Source: Trifolium pratense (Eukaryota > Streptophyta > Magnoliopsida > Fabales > Fabaceae). From it: a DNA stretch of 64,000 nucleotides. Below, piece by piece: positions 35,442-48,300 of the stretch. The stretch spans positions 28,407,838-28,471,837 of the forward strand of contig NC_060059.1 in the NCBI RefSeq assembly GCF_020283565.1. The letters are read 5' to 3'. Position numbers and translations under genes: made by a program. The notes beneath the pieces were generated by a model. That model did no database searches. It was given only the letters and a program-made list of their open reading frames with translations, and had not been told where the DNA came from. How positions within the stretch are numbered: position 1 is the first letter of the stretch; the number at the start of each line of letters is the position of its first letter.

Positions 35442-38400
35442 TCATTCAGAGATTGAAAACATGTTCAGATGTTTCTTAATAAAATCAAATCTTTCAACAG
35501 GTAAGGCTTTAGTAAATATGTCAGCCCATTGATTTTCAGTATCAACAAACTTAATATCTATAATGCCTCTCTGAACATAATCTCTGATAAAATGGTGTTT
35601 GATTTCAATATGTTTGGCTCTTGAGTGTAGGATAGGATTTTTAGATAAATGAATGGCTGCAGTATTGTCACAATATAAAGGAATATTGTTACTGCTTACC
35701 TGATAATCTTCTAACTGATATTTTAACCAGAGTAGTTGTGTACAACACTTAGCTGCTGAAATGTATTCTGCTTCTGCTGTAGACAAAGCTATAGTAGTTT
35801 GTCTCTTACTAGCCCAGGAGATAAGGTTTTCACCAACAAATTGACAATTGCCACTTGTGGATTTTCTTTCAATTTTATCTCCAGCATAGTCAGCATCACA
35901 GAATCCATTTAGCACATAATCATTGGATTTCTTATAGAGAAGTCCAAGATTAGTTGTTCCTTTCAGATACCTAAAGATTCTCTTTACAGCTGTAAGATGA
36001 GATTCTCTAGGATCTGACTGGAATCTTGCACATAAGCATACACTGAATAAAATATCTGGTCTAGAGGCTGTCAGATAGAGTAAGGAACCAATCATACCTC
36101 TGTAGACCTTTTGATCTACTTTTCCTTCATCATCTGACTTGCTCATGTTGGTAGTTGAATGCATAGGAGTGTTCATTATCTTGCAGTCATCTAGATTGAA
36201 TTTCTTCAGAAGTTCCTTGGTGTATTTAGATTGATGAACATAAGTTCCTTCCTTCTTCTGATTAATTTGAATTCCAAGAAAGAACTTCAACTCTCCCATC
36301 ATGCTCATTTCAAATTCATCCTGCATTATCTTAGAAAAATTCTTGCACAAAGCAGCATTAGTTGAACCAAAAATAATATCATCAACATAAATTTGAATGA
36401 TTAAAATGTCTTCTTTGGTTGTTTTTCTAAAGAGTGTGCAGTCAACCTTTCCTTTCTCAAAACCTTTTTCAAGAAGGAAATTACTGAGTCTATCATACCA
36501 AGCTCTTGGAGCTTGTTTCAGACCATACAGTGATTTCTTCAGTTTAAAAACATGTTCTGGGTTTGAGACATCTTCAAAACCAGGAGGTTGCTTAACATAC
36601 ACTTCTTCAGAAATGAAACCATTTAAGAAGGCACTTTTAACATCCATCTGATATAAGGTTATTCCATGATTAACAGCATAAGATAGAAGTAACCTGATTG
36701 CTTCAAGTCTAGCAACTGGTGCAAAGGTTTCAGTATAGTCAATCCCCTCTTGTTGACTATAACCTTGTGCAACCAATCTAGCCTTGTTTCTTACCACTTC
36801 ACCTTGTTCATTCAGCTTGTTTCTGAATACCCATTTTGTTCCAATAATGTTCTTGTGTGAAGGTTTTGGCACTAGAGTCCATACATCATTCCTTTGAAAT
36901 TGATTCAGCTCTTCTTGCATTGCTACAATCCAAGCATCATCTTTCAGAGCTTCATCAATCTTTGAGGGTTCCATCATTGAGATAAGACCAACTAGAGATT
37001 CCTCATTTCTTAGTTGAGATCTTGTCTTCCTTGGACTATCCTTGTTGCCTAAGATCAGTTCCTCTGGATGTGATGATTTGTATTTGAAAGTATTCCTTGG
37101 GGGTTCATCATCTTCAGACTCATCAACATCAGGTTCAGCAGTTGCTTCAGTTCTTTGTTGTTCAGAGTCAGTAGGAACTATTTCATTCAGAGGTTCTTCA
37201 GAGAATGGATGTTCTGAGTAGTTTGGAATATCTGAATATTGATCCTCTGATACCTGAAATCTAGACAGACCTTCCACAAGCTCTGACACTTGGTCAGGCT
37301 CTTTGTCATCAAATTTGACATGCATACTTTCTTCCACAGTGTGTGTTTCAGAAATATACAGTCTGTATGCTTTTGAGCGTTCAGAGTATCCTATAAAGAT
37401 ACCCTTATAACCTCTAGCATCAAATTTCTTTAGATGGACTTTGTTGTTTAAAATGTAACATGTACATCCAAACTGATGAAAATAAGAAATGTCAGGTTTT
37501 CTTCCTTTGAACAATTCATAAGCAGTTTTGTTCAACTTAGATCTGATATAGATTCTATTTTGAACATAACATGCTGTGTTTACAGCTTCTGCCCATAAAA
37601 ACTTTGCTACATTTGTTTCATGCATCATGGTTCTGGCCATTTCTTGCAGGGTTCTATTCTTCCTTTCTACAACCCCATTTTGTTGAGGAGTTCTAGGAGA
37701 AGAGAATTCATGCAGAATGCCATATTTTTCACAAAAGTTTTCAAAAGGTTCATTTTCAAATTCTCCACCATGATCACTTCTAACCTTTAAAATAGTGTAG
37801 CCTTTTTCATTTTGAATTTGTTTGCAGAAGATGCTAAACTCATCATAAGCTTCATCTTTTGATCTTAGGAATTTTACCCAAGTCCATCTACTGTAATCAT
37901 CAACAATTACTAATCCATACTTCTTTCCATTGATAGAGGCAGTTTGAACTGGCCCAAAAAGATCAATGTGAAGAAGTTCCAATGGTCTTGAGGTAGAGAC
38001 AATGTTCTTAGGTTTAAAAGAAGATTTTGTAATCTTTCCTTTTTGACATGAACCACAAAGTGTGTTTGAGTGATATTTGATTTTAGGTAAACCTCTGACA
38101 AGGTCAAGCTTGCTAAGCTTAGAGATTAACCTCCAGTTAGCATGGCCTAACCTCTTATGCCAGATCCATTTTTCTTCACTCAAGGTCAAAAGACACATCA
38201 CTTTTTGTTCATTCAAATCAGAAAGATTAATTTTATAAACATTGTTCTTTCTCAGACCTTTGAATATAATGGAGTTATCAGATTGTTTAGACACAGTACA
38301 TGATTCCTTATTAAAGACAACTACATAACCATTGTCGCAAAATTGACTTATGCTCAATAGGTTATGTTTGAGTCCATCAACTAACCAAACATCATTAATA

Positions 38401-38600
38401 GATAGGGAAGAATTACCTACTGTACCTGTACCTATTATCTTTCCCTTTTGATTACCTCCAAAGCCAACAGATCCTCCTTCTTTCATAGTCAGCTTAGAAA
38501 ATAGTTGTTTGTCACCAGTCATATGCCTTGAACATCCACTATCCAGATACCATGAGTGTTTCATGATATTTCTTTGAATGGCAGGCTGTATGAGAAACAA
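35442..38600 (-). CDS. Element B' Pol (protease, integrase, RT, RNase H)
   Basis: About 1050 codons with no ATG at the start; the frame opens just upstream of LIQPAIQRN, within the last bases of intron 1. Protease [10 protein letters not shown] near residue 20, integrase D (LLHIDLFGP, about 212), D (SDHGGEF, about 273) and E (GVVERKN, about 307), an acidic linker about 460-500, RT with YVDD near 741, and RNase H about 900-1003 with CDADYAGD and STAEAEY. All motifs look intact. It lies in another frame than gag, separated by the gag TAA (38603-38605). Removing intron 1 joins it in frame to Gag residue 421, giving a predicted 1468-residue Gag-Pol. Confidence 0.92.
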   Translation of the reverse strand: MFLIQPAIQRNIMKHSWYLDSGCSRHMTGDKQLFSKLTMKEGGSVGFGGNQKGKIIGTGTVGNSSLSINDVWLVDGLKHNLLSISQFCDNGYVVVFNKESCTVSKQSDNSIIFKGLRKNNVYKINLSDLNEQKVMCLLTLSEEKWIWHKRLGHANWRLISKLSKLDLVRGLPKIKYHSNTLCGSCQKGKITKSSFKPKNIVSTSRPLELLHIDLFGPVQTASINGKKYGLVIVDDYSRWTWVKFLRSKDEAYDEFSIFCKQIQNEKGYTILKVRSDHGGEFENEPFENFCEKYGILHEFSSPRTPQQNGVVERKNRTLQEMARTMMHETNVAKFLWAEAVNTACYVQNRIYIRSKLNKTAYELFKGRKPDISYFHQFGCTCYILNNKVHLKKFDARGYKGIFIGYSERSKAYRLYISETHTVEESMHVKFDDKEPDQVSELVEGLSRFQVSEDQYSDIPNYSEHPFSEEPLNEIVPTDSEQQRTEATAEPDVDESEDDEPPRNTFKYKSSHPEELILGNKDSPRKTRSQLRNEESLVGLISMMEPSKIDEALKDDAWIVAMQEELNQFQRNDVWTLVPKPSHKNIIGTKWVFRNKLNEQGEVVRNKARLVAQGYSQQEGIDYTETFAPVARLEAIRLLLSYAVNHGITLYQMDVKSAFLNGFISEEVYVKQPPGFEDVSNPEHVFKLKKSLYGLKQAPRAWYDRLSNFLLEKGFEKGKVDCTLFRKTTKEDILIIQIYVDDIIFGSTNAALCKNFSKIMQDEFEMSMMGELKFFLGIQINQKKEGTYVHQSKYTKELLKKFNLDDCKIMNTPMHSTTNMSKSDDEGKVDQKVYRGMIGSLLYLTASRPDILFSVCLCARFQSDPRESHLTAVKRIFRYLKGTTNLGLLYKKSNDYVLNGFCDADYAGDKIERKSTSGNCQFVGENLISWASKRQTTIALSTAEAEYISAAKCCTQLLWLKYQLEDYQVSSNNIPLYCDNTAAIHLSKNPILHSRAKHIEIKHHFIRDYVQRGIIDIKFVDTENQWADIFTKALPVERFDFIKKHLNMFSISE
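37112..38416 (-). other. Candidate intron 2 of B' (1305 bp, spans integrase)
   Basis: Sense strand: ...ACAGTAG then GTAATTC, ending GAGTCTGAAG then ATGATG. Exactly this segment is absent from B. Its length is a multiple of three, so pol stays in frame but loses integrase. The acceptor is less pyrimidine-rich than that of intron 1. Confidence 0.78.
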
Positions 38601-39748
38601 CTTTAATCATTGCGATATAACTCTTCATCAAGGTTAATGATAAAGTCATCCCAATATTCTTCCTCTTCATTTATCAAGTTCTGATTGTTAACTTGAGAAC
38701 TTGTCAGCCATTGGTCTAGGACATAAGCCCTTCTTCCTTTGCATAAGACTTGTTTCCACATTCTAGGTAGGACATATCCTTTCCTAGTTGGTAAATCTGA
38801 ATGATACATTATTTCAGCTTTTGGTACCCATCTTCTGGGTCCACGCTTGTTAGTCCAAACATGCTTACTATGTTGTCTAGTGTTGGAGAAGGATCTTGGT
38901 TTGGAATAATAATCTTTTTGAAATCTTTTCTTTGTTTGAAATCTGTTATTGTTCCAAGATTTGGATTGTTTATGATTCCAGGGTTTGTATTTATCATCAA
39001 TCCTATGTTCTGATTGATTATATCTACTTACTCTAGAATCATAAATAATCTGAGTCTTGTACTTCATCTGAGATTTGGAGTTTGAATTTTTTCTTTTAAA
39101 AACTTCTGATCTTTTAAATTGACTAGCTTCAGGTACTGAAGTTCCTTTGGATCCAGAATTTGAAGTTTCAGATGTTGAAGCTTTCAGAACTTCTGAACTG
39201 ATGTTCTCAGGTTCTGAACAACTTCTATCTTCTGAACTTTTCTTTCCAGATCCTGAGAAACTAGGTTCCTCTGAGCTGTCAGCTTCTAAATCACTCAGAT
39301 CATCTTTGTCATTTTCAACATTACCAGGATTCTTTCCCTCTTCACTTTGTGGAACAACATAATAAACCCAAGATTTTCCAACCTTTTTGGCAGAGGTCTT
39401 CAGCTTTGAATATGTTCTACCATATTCATAGCCAAGTCCCTCTCCTCTATGTCTCATGACATTATAAACAAGATTAGCAGCTTTGCTCTTACCAAGGTTG
39501 AGATGCACAAACTGTTGGAGAGCTATTTCCTGCTCATCAATAGGTTTGTGACAAACAGCACAACCCTTTTCAAAGTCATTTACTCTATTCAGAGTTTCTT
39601 GATACAGACCTTGAAAGTGTTCTGCTTGTTCAGTCAGAGTGTTAAGCTTTTCTTGTAAAACTTTTTGTTTACTTAATACTCTGAGATGTTTCTCAATGAC
39701 CTTGTTAAGTGCAGTTATAAGTTGAGATTTAGAGCAGTCAGAAAATAC
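38586..39748 (-). other. Candidate intron 1 of B' (1163 bp, spans gag tail and gag stop)
   Basis: Sense strand: ...GATGAG then GTATTTTC, ending TTGTTTCTCATACAG then CCTGCC. Exactly this segment is absent from B. It contains the last 381 codons of gag and the gag TAA. Its length is not a multiple of three, and removal puts gag and pol in one frame. Confidence 0.85.
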
Positions 39749-41011
39749 CTCATCAGTTACTTCAGAATCTGATTCTGATTCTGATTCAACGTCTGAGTCT
39801 GCATCTGAGTCAGTTGAAGCCATCAGGGCTAGATTTGCCTCTTCTTCTTCCTCAACTTCTTCCTCAGATGATAGCTCTTCAAAGGTAGCCATCAGACTCT
39901 TTCTCAATTTACTCTTGAATTGTTGCTTCTTTGAGCTGTATCTTTTGCTTTTGTCTTTAGCAGACATTTCTGGACAATCAGCAATAAAGTGTCCTGGCTT
40001 CTTACAGTTGAAGCAATTCTTCTGATCATCCTTTTTGCTGACAAAATTTCTGGAGCTGTTACCTCTGAAATTTCTTTTGTTAAATCTGTTCCATTGCTGA
40101 AACTTGGTGAATAAAGCAAACTCATCCTCATTCATCTCATCCTCTTGACCATCAGCAGAAGATTCTTCTTCAATATCAAGAAGCTGAGTCTTAAGAGCCT
40201 TAGAAGTAGTCCTTGTTGACTGTAGAGCCACTGACTTGGACTTCTTCTTAGTTTCTGAGTCAGCATCCAGAACCATCTCATGGCTTCTGAGATTGCTTAT
40301 CAGAGCTTCAAGACTCAGAGTCTTGAGATTTTGAGCTTCTTCTAATGCAGTGACCTTGGGTCTCCAAGCAATAGGCAGACTTCTCAGAATCTTCTGAACA
40401 TGGTCATAGGTGGAATAACTTCTCTTAAGAGCTTTAAGACCAGATACAAGGATTTGAAACCTTGTAAACATAGTCTCAATGTTTTCATCTTGTTGCATAG
40501 TGAACAGTTCATATTGCCTTATCAAAAGACTAGCTTTAGCCTCTTGAACCTTTTCATTACCATCATAGGTAGCACACATAGAATCAAAGATAGATTTAGC
40601 AGTAGACTTGTTCTCTATTCTGACATAATCCTCATGTCTAATAGCACCAACAACAATGTCCTTTACTCTGTGATGCTTAGTGTAGGTTTTTAAGTTAGCT
40701 GATGTGAGTAACTTTCTATGCTCAATGGACAATCTTCCATGTTCATTTAAGTTCTCAAAAGTTACTCCCAGCTCAACCAAATCCCACAACTCATGATCAA
40801 TAGCAGTAATATTGCTATACAGTCTTTCCTTCCACCACTCAAATAATGATGCATCACCATTGAATATAGGGGCTTTTCTATTGCCACTATGTTCATGTGA
40901 TTCATTACTCAAGTAGTCATAACCAAAAGCATTTCTAGGACCACCACCAGCTCCACTGGCCTCACCGGCTTCACCGGTTGTTCTAGTGCTACTATCGTCT
41001 CCTCCAGACAT
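38603..41011 (-). CDS. Element B' Gag (802 codons)
   Basis: Starts [13 protein letters not shown] at 41011, about 56 bp after the PBS. UBN2-like gag region about 40-250, one CCHC knuckle [14 protein letters not shown] about 329-343, then an acidic Glu/Ser/Asp region. Residues 422-802 are encoded by intron 1: a coiled-coil-like part with CAVCHKP, a Ser/Glu-rich part and a basic Arg/Lys/Asn-rich tail that may bind RNA. Stop TAA at 38603-38605. Retained-intron RNA would give this long Gag; spliced RNA would give the Gag-Pol fusion. Confidence 0.9.
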   Translation of the reverse strand: MSGGDDSSTRTTGEAGEASGAGGGPRNAFGYDYLSNESHEHSGNRKAPIFNGDASLFEWWKERLYSNITAIDHELWDLVELGVTFENLNEHGRLSIEHRKLLTSANLKTYTKHHRVKDIVVGAIRHEDYVRIENKSTAKSIFDSMCATYDGNEKVQEAKASLLIRQYELFTMQQDENIETMFTRFQILVSGLKALKRSYSTYDHVQKILRSLPIAWRPKVTALEEAQNLKTLSLEALISNLRSHEMVLDADSETKKKSKSVALQSTRTTSKALKTQLLDIEEESSADGQEDEMNEDEFALFTKFQQWNRFNKRNFRGNSSRNFVSKKDDQKNCFNCKKPGHFIADCPEMSAKDKSKRYSSKKQQFKSKLRKSLMATFEELSSEEEVEEEEEANLALMASTDSDADSDVESESESDSEVTDEVFSDCSKSQLITALNKVIEKHLRVLSKQKVLQEKLNTLTEQAEHFQGLYQETLNRVNDFEKGCAVCHKPIDEQEIALQQFVHLNLGKSKAANLVYNVMRHRGEGLGYEYGRTYSKLKTSAKKVGKSWVYYVVPQSEEGKNPGNVENDKDDLSDLEADSSEEPSFSGSGKKSSEDRSCSEPENISSEVLKASTSETSNSGSKGTSVPEASQFKRSEVFKRKNSNSKSQMKYKTQIIYDSRVSRYNQSEHRIDDKYKPWNHKQSKSWNNNRFQTKKRFQKDYYSKPRSFSNTRQHSKHVWTNKRGPRRWVPKAEIMYHSDLPTRKGYVLPRMWKQVLCKGRRAYVLDQWLTSSQVNNQNLINEEEEYWDDFIINLDEELYRND

Positions 41012-41066
41012 AGTGTTCTCACAAGATCTTTACTGTCTCACTGTTAAGTGAAAGTAATAGACCAGA

Positions 41067-41079
41067 GCTCTAGATACCA
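41067..41079 (-). other. Element B' primer-binding site with one extra base
   Basis: The minus strand reads TGGTATCTAGAGC. The canonical initiator tRNA-Met complement is TGGTATCAGAGC, so one T appears inserted. This may weaken priming, or the base may be a copying error fixed at integration. Confidence 0.7.
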
Positions 41080-41597
41080 ATTGAAGGTGTGAAAACACAA
41101 GAAGGGGGGGGGTTGAATTGTGTTTTAGCTAAGTTAAAACTTTTTCAAGTTCTTAACTCAACTACGTTAGCAGCGGATAAATAACACAAATAAAAACAAG
41201 AGAGAGAGAGATCACACAAGCAATTTATACTGGTTCCTCTCACAAAACGAGAGTAGTCCAGTCCCCTTGCACTTCCAAGGGATTTCACTATAATCACACA
41301 AGATTACACCTGCTCAAGCACACAAGCAAGAGACTTCTCAACAATGCTCAAGCACACAAGCAAGAGACTTCACACTTAAGCACACAAGCTTAAGTTTCCT
41401 CAAGTAATAGAAAAGTATATGAAGATATACAAATGCTCTTAGATGAACCTAAAGAGAGCAAATACAAATAGTACAGAGTATTTGACTAAAGTGCAAAAAC
41501 ACTTAACAGAGGTTCAGAGCTTGTATACACGGAATTCAGAGTTTGTTCAGCGCACGTTCAAATCTTAAAAAATTTTTTATATAGCTGATTCTTCTAG

Positions 41598-41605
41598 TAT
41601 ATATA
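41598..41605 (-). promoter_or_regulatory. TATA box in B' 5' LTR
   Basis: TATATATA on the minus strand. Because D splits this LTR on its upstream side, U3 sequences beyond 41864 are displaced by 10.4 kb and transcription of B' may now be altered. Confidence 0.45.
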
Positions 41606-41864
41606 ACACCAGAAAAGAGTCGTTGCAAAAAGAACCGTTGGAGTTGATAATCTTTTGTCTTCAAGCAGCCTGTCTTGATGCAGTTTGGTTGTATCCAAAA
41701 CTAAGAAAGAGTTTCAGTTACTTTGACTACTGCAGAGTGGACTTTCCTTATTCAGCTAACAAAACTGAAGACCCACGTTCTCAAGATAGGACAGACAAAA
41801 CGAGAGTAGCTGAACTGATCAGGCTTGAAAGGTCCTTTTCTTCATTGGTAGAAGAGTTGACTAA

Positions 41865-43168
41865 TGATGATAAATTTCGCAAGTGCACGAAAATCACGTA
41901 GTAATAAAAAATATCGATCCACAGGGATTGTGTGATCAAACTAGTCGAACGGTGTTCATAGACATTATACAGAAAATACACATAAATTGGGGGTATGTTG
42001 AGTAATGAATTGCTAGAAAATATGCTTGATATAATGGAAAAGCGAGGTAGAATCATCGGAATCGCCTAGTCTATAGTTCAACCACATGCAATCTACTATA
42101 TCATAGGAATCTACTCAAGTGTTAACAACTAGATCGACAAAATAGTGAATCGCAATCTCTTGTCAAAATCCACTCTATTCGTTGTCGATACTCCCCCGAT
42201 CTCTCGGGCGGAAGCTACCTACAACGAATGATCTTAACGCGCGTCAATCGTTCGCTACACTCTATGCCTCAATCTCTCGACCGGAGACACTCGAGCGCTC
42301 AATACAATTCAGTTCAGACATTAAATCAATACTCTCGCACGTGACTTAACTCAAAATCATTACAACACTAATGAAGGATTGTAAAGCATTAAACATTGAA
42401 TTGCATCAAATTAATCACTATGAAAAGAGTAGATTCTTACACATATAACAGATTACACATGATCTCCCTACATTCTAAACTATCCTAGATCCTACCTCCA
42501 AGGAGTTTAGCTCCTCATCGTTCTTCGTACGCTTCCTCGCTTCATCGCCACGGCTTGTGAATCCATGATCTGATGCGCTTGGAGCTCTCCGCTGGAGTGT
42601 TGAATCACGATCTTCAAGTTCCAAGACCAGAATGTAAGCCAATTTCGCAGAATTTTCCAACCCCAAAACAGAATTATGCAGAAAATATATATACAGAATG
42701 CAACCACGCCGCGCGCCAGATCTATCACGCCGCGCGTGGTTGCAAATCCATCAACTACGCCGCGCGTGGTAACAGAATCACGCGGCGCGTGATCAAGTCA
42801 GAGAGCAATCTTCATCTTCAGCAAAGCTTCACGCCGCGCGTAGTAAGGCATCACGCCGCGCGTAGTCAAGTCAGAGAGCAATCCAGTTCCTGAACAAAGT
42901 TTCACGCCGCGCGTGGTCAGGTATCACGCCGCGCGTGATCAGAGTGAAAATCTTAGCTCCCTGTGAGCTCCATCACGCGGCGCGTGATGGGCTACGCCCC
43001 CAGCGTAGTGAAAATCATTCATTTCCTGCAGTTTTTCCTGTTTTCTTGCAAAACAAGTAATCAAGCAAATGGTTAGATTTCTCTTATATTTATTGCTAAA
43101 AACCTACTAAAATGTATCTAATGTTGCTAAAATAGGCATGGATTAGAGAGTGTGACGATTTGTCATCA
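41865..43168 (-). repeat. Element D 3' LTR (1304 bp)
   Basis: TGATGATAAATT...TCATCA on the plus strand, preceded in element order by the PPT TTTAAGTTTGGGGTTG (43169-43184). Contains a hairpin array at 42705-43009. Confidence 0.94.
42705..43009 (-). repeat. CG-rich hairpin word array in D LTR
   Basis: Nine CACGCCGCGCGTG-type words plus the end variant CTACGCCCCCAGCGTAG. Duplicated in the other LTR at 51805-52109. Confidence 0.88.
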
Positions 43169-45380
43169 CAACCCCAAACTTAAACCTTTCCTTGTCCTCA
43201 AGGAAACAACTTTTACCTCAAGCTTTTGTGTCAAGACCTTGGCATTTTCCTTAAATTCACTCGAATCATACATACGTGAGACTCACCTGATGATCAATGA
43301 TCCACCTGCAAACAATGCTCAATTGCACACTCGTTCCCGCAAGACATTTTCAAGTAGTTCACACTTTTTGACCAAAGCTCTATGATTTCATCACACTACT
43401 CACATGCACTCTTCAGTTTTTGGTACTTCACTCAAATCAACACATCAATGCAAGTCAACAATAATTTTGCAAGTAATCTAAGAATTCATTCGGTTCACTT
43501 TGTGCACACACATTAGAGGTCTTTTAGGGTTATAACGTGGCTTGGCTAGGGTGGATGGTGACATTTTGGGATAAGTAGTAGAAAAACTTGGAGTTAGATC
43601 CCCCTATGGTCAAAAATTTCATAAACCAAAACCCTTTTGAAATAAAACATAGTGGACTAGAGAACTTTTCCAAATCATCAAACAAAGTTTTGCAATTCTT
43701 TGAATTCAAGGCTATCACTTCTTTATGTACTTCTTTTCTATTTCCTTTCACATTCATCTCCCTTTTTTTTTTCATCCATTTTTTTTTTCTTCATTTCTTC
43801 TTTTGCCTTGCAATTTTTGAAATTGTTTGAAAAATTATTCCATCAAAACATTTATAAGTTCTCTAGTACCCTCACCCCAAACTTTATTTGTTGCTAATTC
43901 CAAAGAGCAACCCCAAACTTAGTGGTGAGCAATGTGCATCAACCACTAATTAGGTGCCTAATCTCCAAGAAAGTCATTCCTTTTTTCATCAAAAATTCCT
44001 TTAAGGTTTTGCAAAAATAACATTTTCTTTTTCAGCTCAAATTGGTTAAGCAAAGGATAATTATATGTAAGGGTGGATAGAAAGGCTCAAAGGTACCAAG
44101 GAACATGCCTCGTGTGTGCTACAAAAGTACCAATCAAATACAAAGACGACAAGCAAAATCGAGAGACAATACATGAGTGGATATCACACATAGAAGAAAA
44201 AGGAGTGTTTGGCTCAATACCTCTCGGTTGGGTCGAATCAAAGAACCGGTCAAAAAGTGTGCGTTCCCTTCCTTTGCCTCTTGATCACATGAGTGCAACA
44301 AGCTATTGCACTGCAAGTTTCACATATCACACACGGAGAAAATCAAGTAATTGATACTCAAGTGACTAGAAAGAACATGCCAAAATGTTGAAACAAATTC
44401 TAGAGGTAAAAATCATTCCACAATTAAACAAAGGAGGATTCAAATTTAGAGTACACAAATAAAATATCCAGCCAATATCCAAGCAACATCAGAATATTAT
44501 TACAAACCAAACAATTAAAAGACAATTAAGTAAAGATAGAGATAGAGTAGTAGAAGCATAGTAGCAGCAGCAGCAGTAGCCCTTATGCAATACCGAGATA
44601 GATGGGTGGATCTGAAGCCTAAAACCAAACACCAGACTGTATACCTTAATACCTGAAAGAACCCTCATGAGATTGAGTGAATGAAATGAAAGTTACTGGA
44701 TTCACTTGCACTGATTTTAGGCTTCACATCGCACTTAAGGACGTAAGTGAATTTGATAGATCTGAAGCCTAAAACCAAGCAGATGAATCTGAACCTTGAT
44801 GAATGGTGAGTCTTTAGCTAGAACTTGAGAGTTTAAATAATCAGAACAGAATCACCTGAGCACGCCGCGCGTGACTTACTCCACGCCGCGCGTGGTCCAT
44901 TTCAAAATTTCTCTCTGGTCCCAAAAATCCAACGGTCATGTTGACCAAATTTAAACCGTCAAGTTGACTCTGTCACGCCGCGCGTAGCTCTACGTACGCG
45001 GCGCGTGATAACCTTAGCAAAACCACACTCCTCTCTGCCTTGGTCACGCGGCGCGTGAAAGGTATCATGCCGCGCGTGATCACTAGTCAGAGAGCTCACT
45101 TAACCACTTCCAACATCACGCCGCGCGTAGGAAGCAATCACGCGGCGCGTGACCAATACTCCAGAGGCACCTCTTTCCTCCTCATACACAACGCCGCGCG
45201 TGACTGCACCACGCCCCCAGCGTAGTTCACTTCAACAGTGCTCTGTTTCTGCTCTGTTTGCTGCTGAAAGCTGCGTACCTACCTGCATCTTGCAAAACAA
45301 AACAATTAATCATTAGAAACCGTTGGGTTGCCTCCCAACCAGCGCTTGTTTAACGTCCCGATGCTTGACGTTCCATACCC
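43169..45380 (-). other. Element D 3' non-coding region
   Basis: Between pol and PPT. No env ORF; short frames here do not look coding. Holds T-rich tracts (43740-43830) and the second hairpin array. Confidence 0.75.
44861..45226 (-). repeat. CG-rich hairpin word array in D 3' region
   Basis: Nine CACGC(C/G)GCGCGTG-type words separated by unrelated spacers, closing with ACGCCCCCAGCGTAG, the same end variant as in the LTR array. Confidence 0.88.
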
Positions 45381-48300
45381 CTAAGGGTCTTGGAAGAAAA
45401 GAGCCACGTTGTGCCGAACGAGCTCTCCACCACGATAAACTTTCAACCTTTGACCATTCACCTTAAAACTCTGATTCTCCTCCCCTGATTTGAAGATTTC
45501 CACAGCCCCATGTGGAAACACCTCCTTAACTACAAAAGGACCAGACCACTTGGACTTGAGTTTACCGGGGAATAACTTGAATCGAGAGTTAAATAGAAGC
45601 ACCAACTGTCCTTCGTGAAACTTTTTCGGAACTAACTGCGCATCATGATAACGTTTAGTCCTTGCCTTGTACAGCACTGCATTTTCATACGCCCTTTCGC
45701 GCCATTCTTCTAATTCATTTAGCTTCAACAACCGAGCTCTACCGGCGATTGTGGCATCCATGTTCAGTTGCTTAACAGCCCAGTATGCCTTATGCTCAAG
45801 TTCCACGGGTAAATGACATGCTTTTCCATAAACCAACTGATACGGGGAAAAACCGAGATGGGTTTTAAACGCAGTACGGTATGCCCATAACGCGTCGTCC
45901 AGTTTGAGTGACCAATCCTTCCTTGATGACGAAACCGTCTTCTCAAGAATCTGTTTCAACTGGCGATTGGACACTTCAACCTGTCCGGAAGTTTGAGGAT
46001 GATAAGGAGTAGCAACCTTGTGCTTAACGTTATACTTCCTCAACAAGTTTTCCAGATGCTGATTAATGAAGTGCTTTCCTCCATCGCTGATTAAAATCCT
46101 CGGCACCCCGAATCTCGTAAATATGTTCTTCTTGAGAAACCGCACCACAGTGGCTGAATCATTGGCTTGGCAGGCTGTAGCTTCGACCCACTTTGTAACA
46201 TAATCCACACAAACCAAAATGTGCACATTAGATTGGGACGAAGGAAATGGTCCCATGAAATCGATCCCCCATACATCAAATGGTTCGACTTCAGTTAGGC
46301 CATGTTGCGGCATCTCATCTCTTTTAGAAACACCCCCCGATCGTTGACATGCATCGCAAGCTTTTACAAACTCCATACAATCTTGAAATATCGTTGGCCA
46401 AAAGAACCCACATTGTAAAACCTTCGCAGCTGTTCTTGGGCCACTATGATGCCCGCCACAAGGCGAGTTATGACAATGCCACATAATACCTCGGATCTCA
46501 CTATCGGCCACACATCGACGAATCATGCCATCATTACTCATCTTGAACAAAAATGGATCATCCCAGAAATAATGTCTCGAATCCGCGAAGAGCTTCTTCT
46601 TTTGTTGTGCCGTCATTTCTTCCGGAATGAATCCACTAGCTTTGAGATTGGCAATGTCACCGAACCAAGGAAACTCAGATACGGCAAGCAATTTTTCATC
46701 CGGGAATTCACACTTAATAGCTTCTTCCTTATTAGTAATATCTGGATTGCTTAGCCTTGAGAGGTGATCAGCCACCACATTCTCTACCCCCTTCTTGTCT
46801 CGAATTTCCAAATCAAACTCCTGTAAAAGCAACATCCATCGCAACAACCGCGGCTTGGAATCGCCCTTTGTCAACAAATACTTCAAAGCTGAATGATCTG
46901 TAAAAACAATCACTTTTGACCCAATTAGATAGGAACGAAACTTTTCCAAAGCGAATACCACCGCTAGCAATTCCTTCTCCGTTGTGGTGTAGTTAATTTG
47001 ATTCTCATTAAGGACCTTGCTAGAGTAGTAAATCACATGGAAAAGTTTGTTATGGTGTTGGCCTAGGACTGCACCAACCGCGTAATCACTTGCATCGCAC
47101 ATCAATTCAAAAGGGAGGTCCCATTGTGGTGCAACGATCACGGGAGCAGTAACCAACTTAGTTTTCAGACAATTAAACGCAGTCACACAAGCCTCATCAA
47201 AAAGAAACACCGTATCCTTGACTAGTAAGGATGATAAGGGTTTTGCAATTTTTGAAAAATCCTTAATGAACCGCCGGTAGAACCCGGCATGTCCGAGAAA
47301 ACTCCTTACCCCCTTTACATTTAACGGTGGAGGTAGCTCTTTGATTACCTCAATTTTGGCTTGGTCTACTTCAATCCCCTTTGAGGAGATTTTATGACCG
47401 AGAACAATCCCTTCTCTTACCATAAAGTGACATTTTTCCCAATTTAAAACCAAATTGGTACTTATACACCTTTTCAGCACATCATTCAAATTAGAAAGGC
47501 AAAAATCGAAAGACTTACCGAAAACCGAAAAGTCATCCATAAATACCTCCATTGTGTCCTCCATCATATCGGAGAAGATGGCAAGCATACATCTTTGAAA
47601 CGTTGCTGGGGCATTACATAATCCAAAAGGCATTCTTCGATATGCAAACACCCCAAAGGGACAAGTAAATGCCGTTTTCTCTTGATCTTCCGGATCGACG
47701 GTGATCTGATTGTAACCTGAGTAACCATCAAGGAAACAGTAGAACTCTTGCCCCGCTAACCGTTCCAACATCTGATCCATGAATGGCAAGGGAAAGTGAT
47801 CCTTCCTAGTCGCGGTGTTGAGTCGGCGATAGTCGATGCACATACGCCATCCCGTAACAGTTCGAGATGGAATAAACTCATTCTTATCGTTTTTCACCAC
47901 CGTCATTCCCCCCTTTTTCGGCACCACATGCACCGGAGATACCCAAGCACTATCGGAGATAGGGTATATCATGCCGGCCTCCAATAGTTTCAGCACCTCT
48001 TTCTTCACAACTTCCTTCATGGTAGGATTGAGTCTTCGTTGCGGTTGCACCACTGGTTTAAACTCAGCTTCCAACTTGATTTTATGCATGCAAAAAGTAG
48101 GACTTATTCCCTTCAGATCGGAGATAGTCCACCCTATTGCGGCTTTGTTGGACTTCAAGACTCTCAACAGTTTCTCTTCTTCCAAATGAGTGAGTTTGCT
48201 GCTAATGATGGCTGGAAATGAAGCATCATCACTTAAGAACACATACTTCAGATGTGAAGGGAGTTGCTTCAGTTCGGGAACTTTCCTCTCTTCTTCCATT

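Noticed and set aside
42573..42893. 106-codon plus-strand frame in the D LTR
   Set aside because: It mostly translates the CG-rich hairpin array (HAARQIYHAARG...), so it is a by-product of the repeat.
42705..43009. Repeat-spacer pattern resembling a CRISPR array
   Set aside because: Words are only about 13-16 bp, spacers vary from about 5 to 30 bp, no cas genes exist, and the context is a plant LTR; dispersed hairpin words fit better.
44073..44354. 93-codon plus-strand frame in the 3' region of element D as an antisense gene
   Set aside because: No recognisable composition, domain or promoter; it overlaps sequence conserved with non-coding D' sequence, where the frame is not kept.
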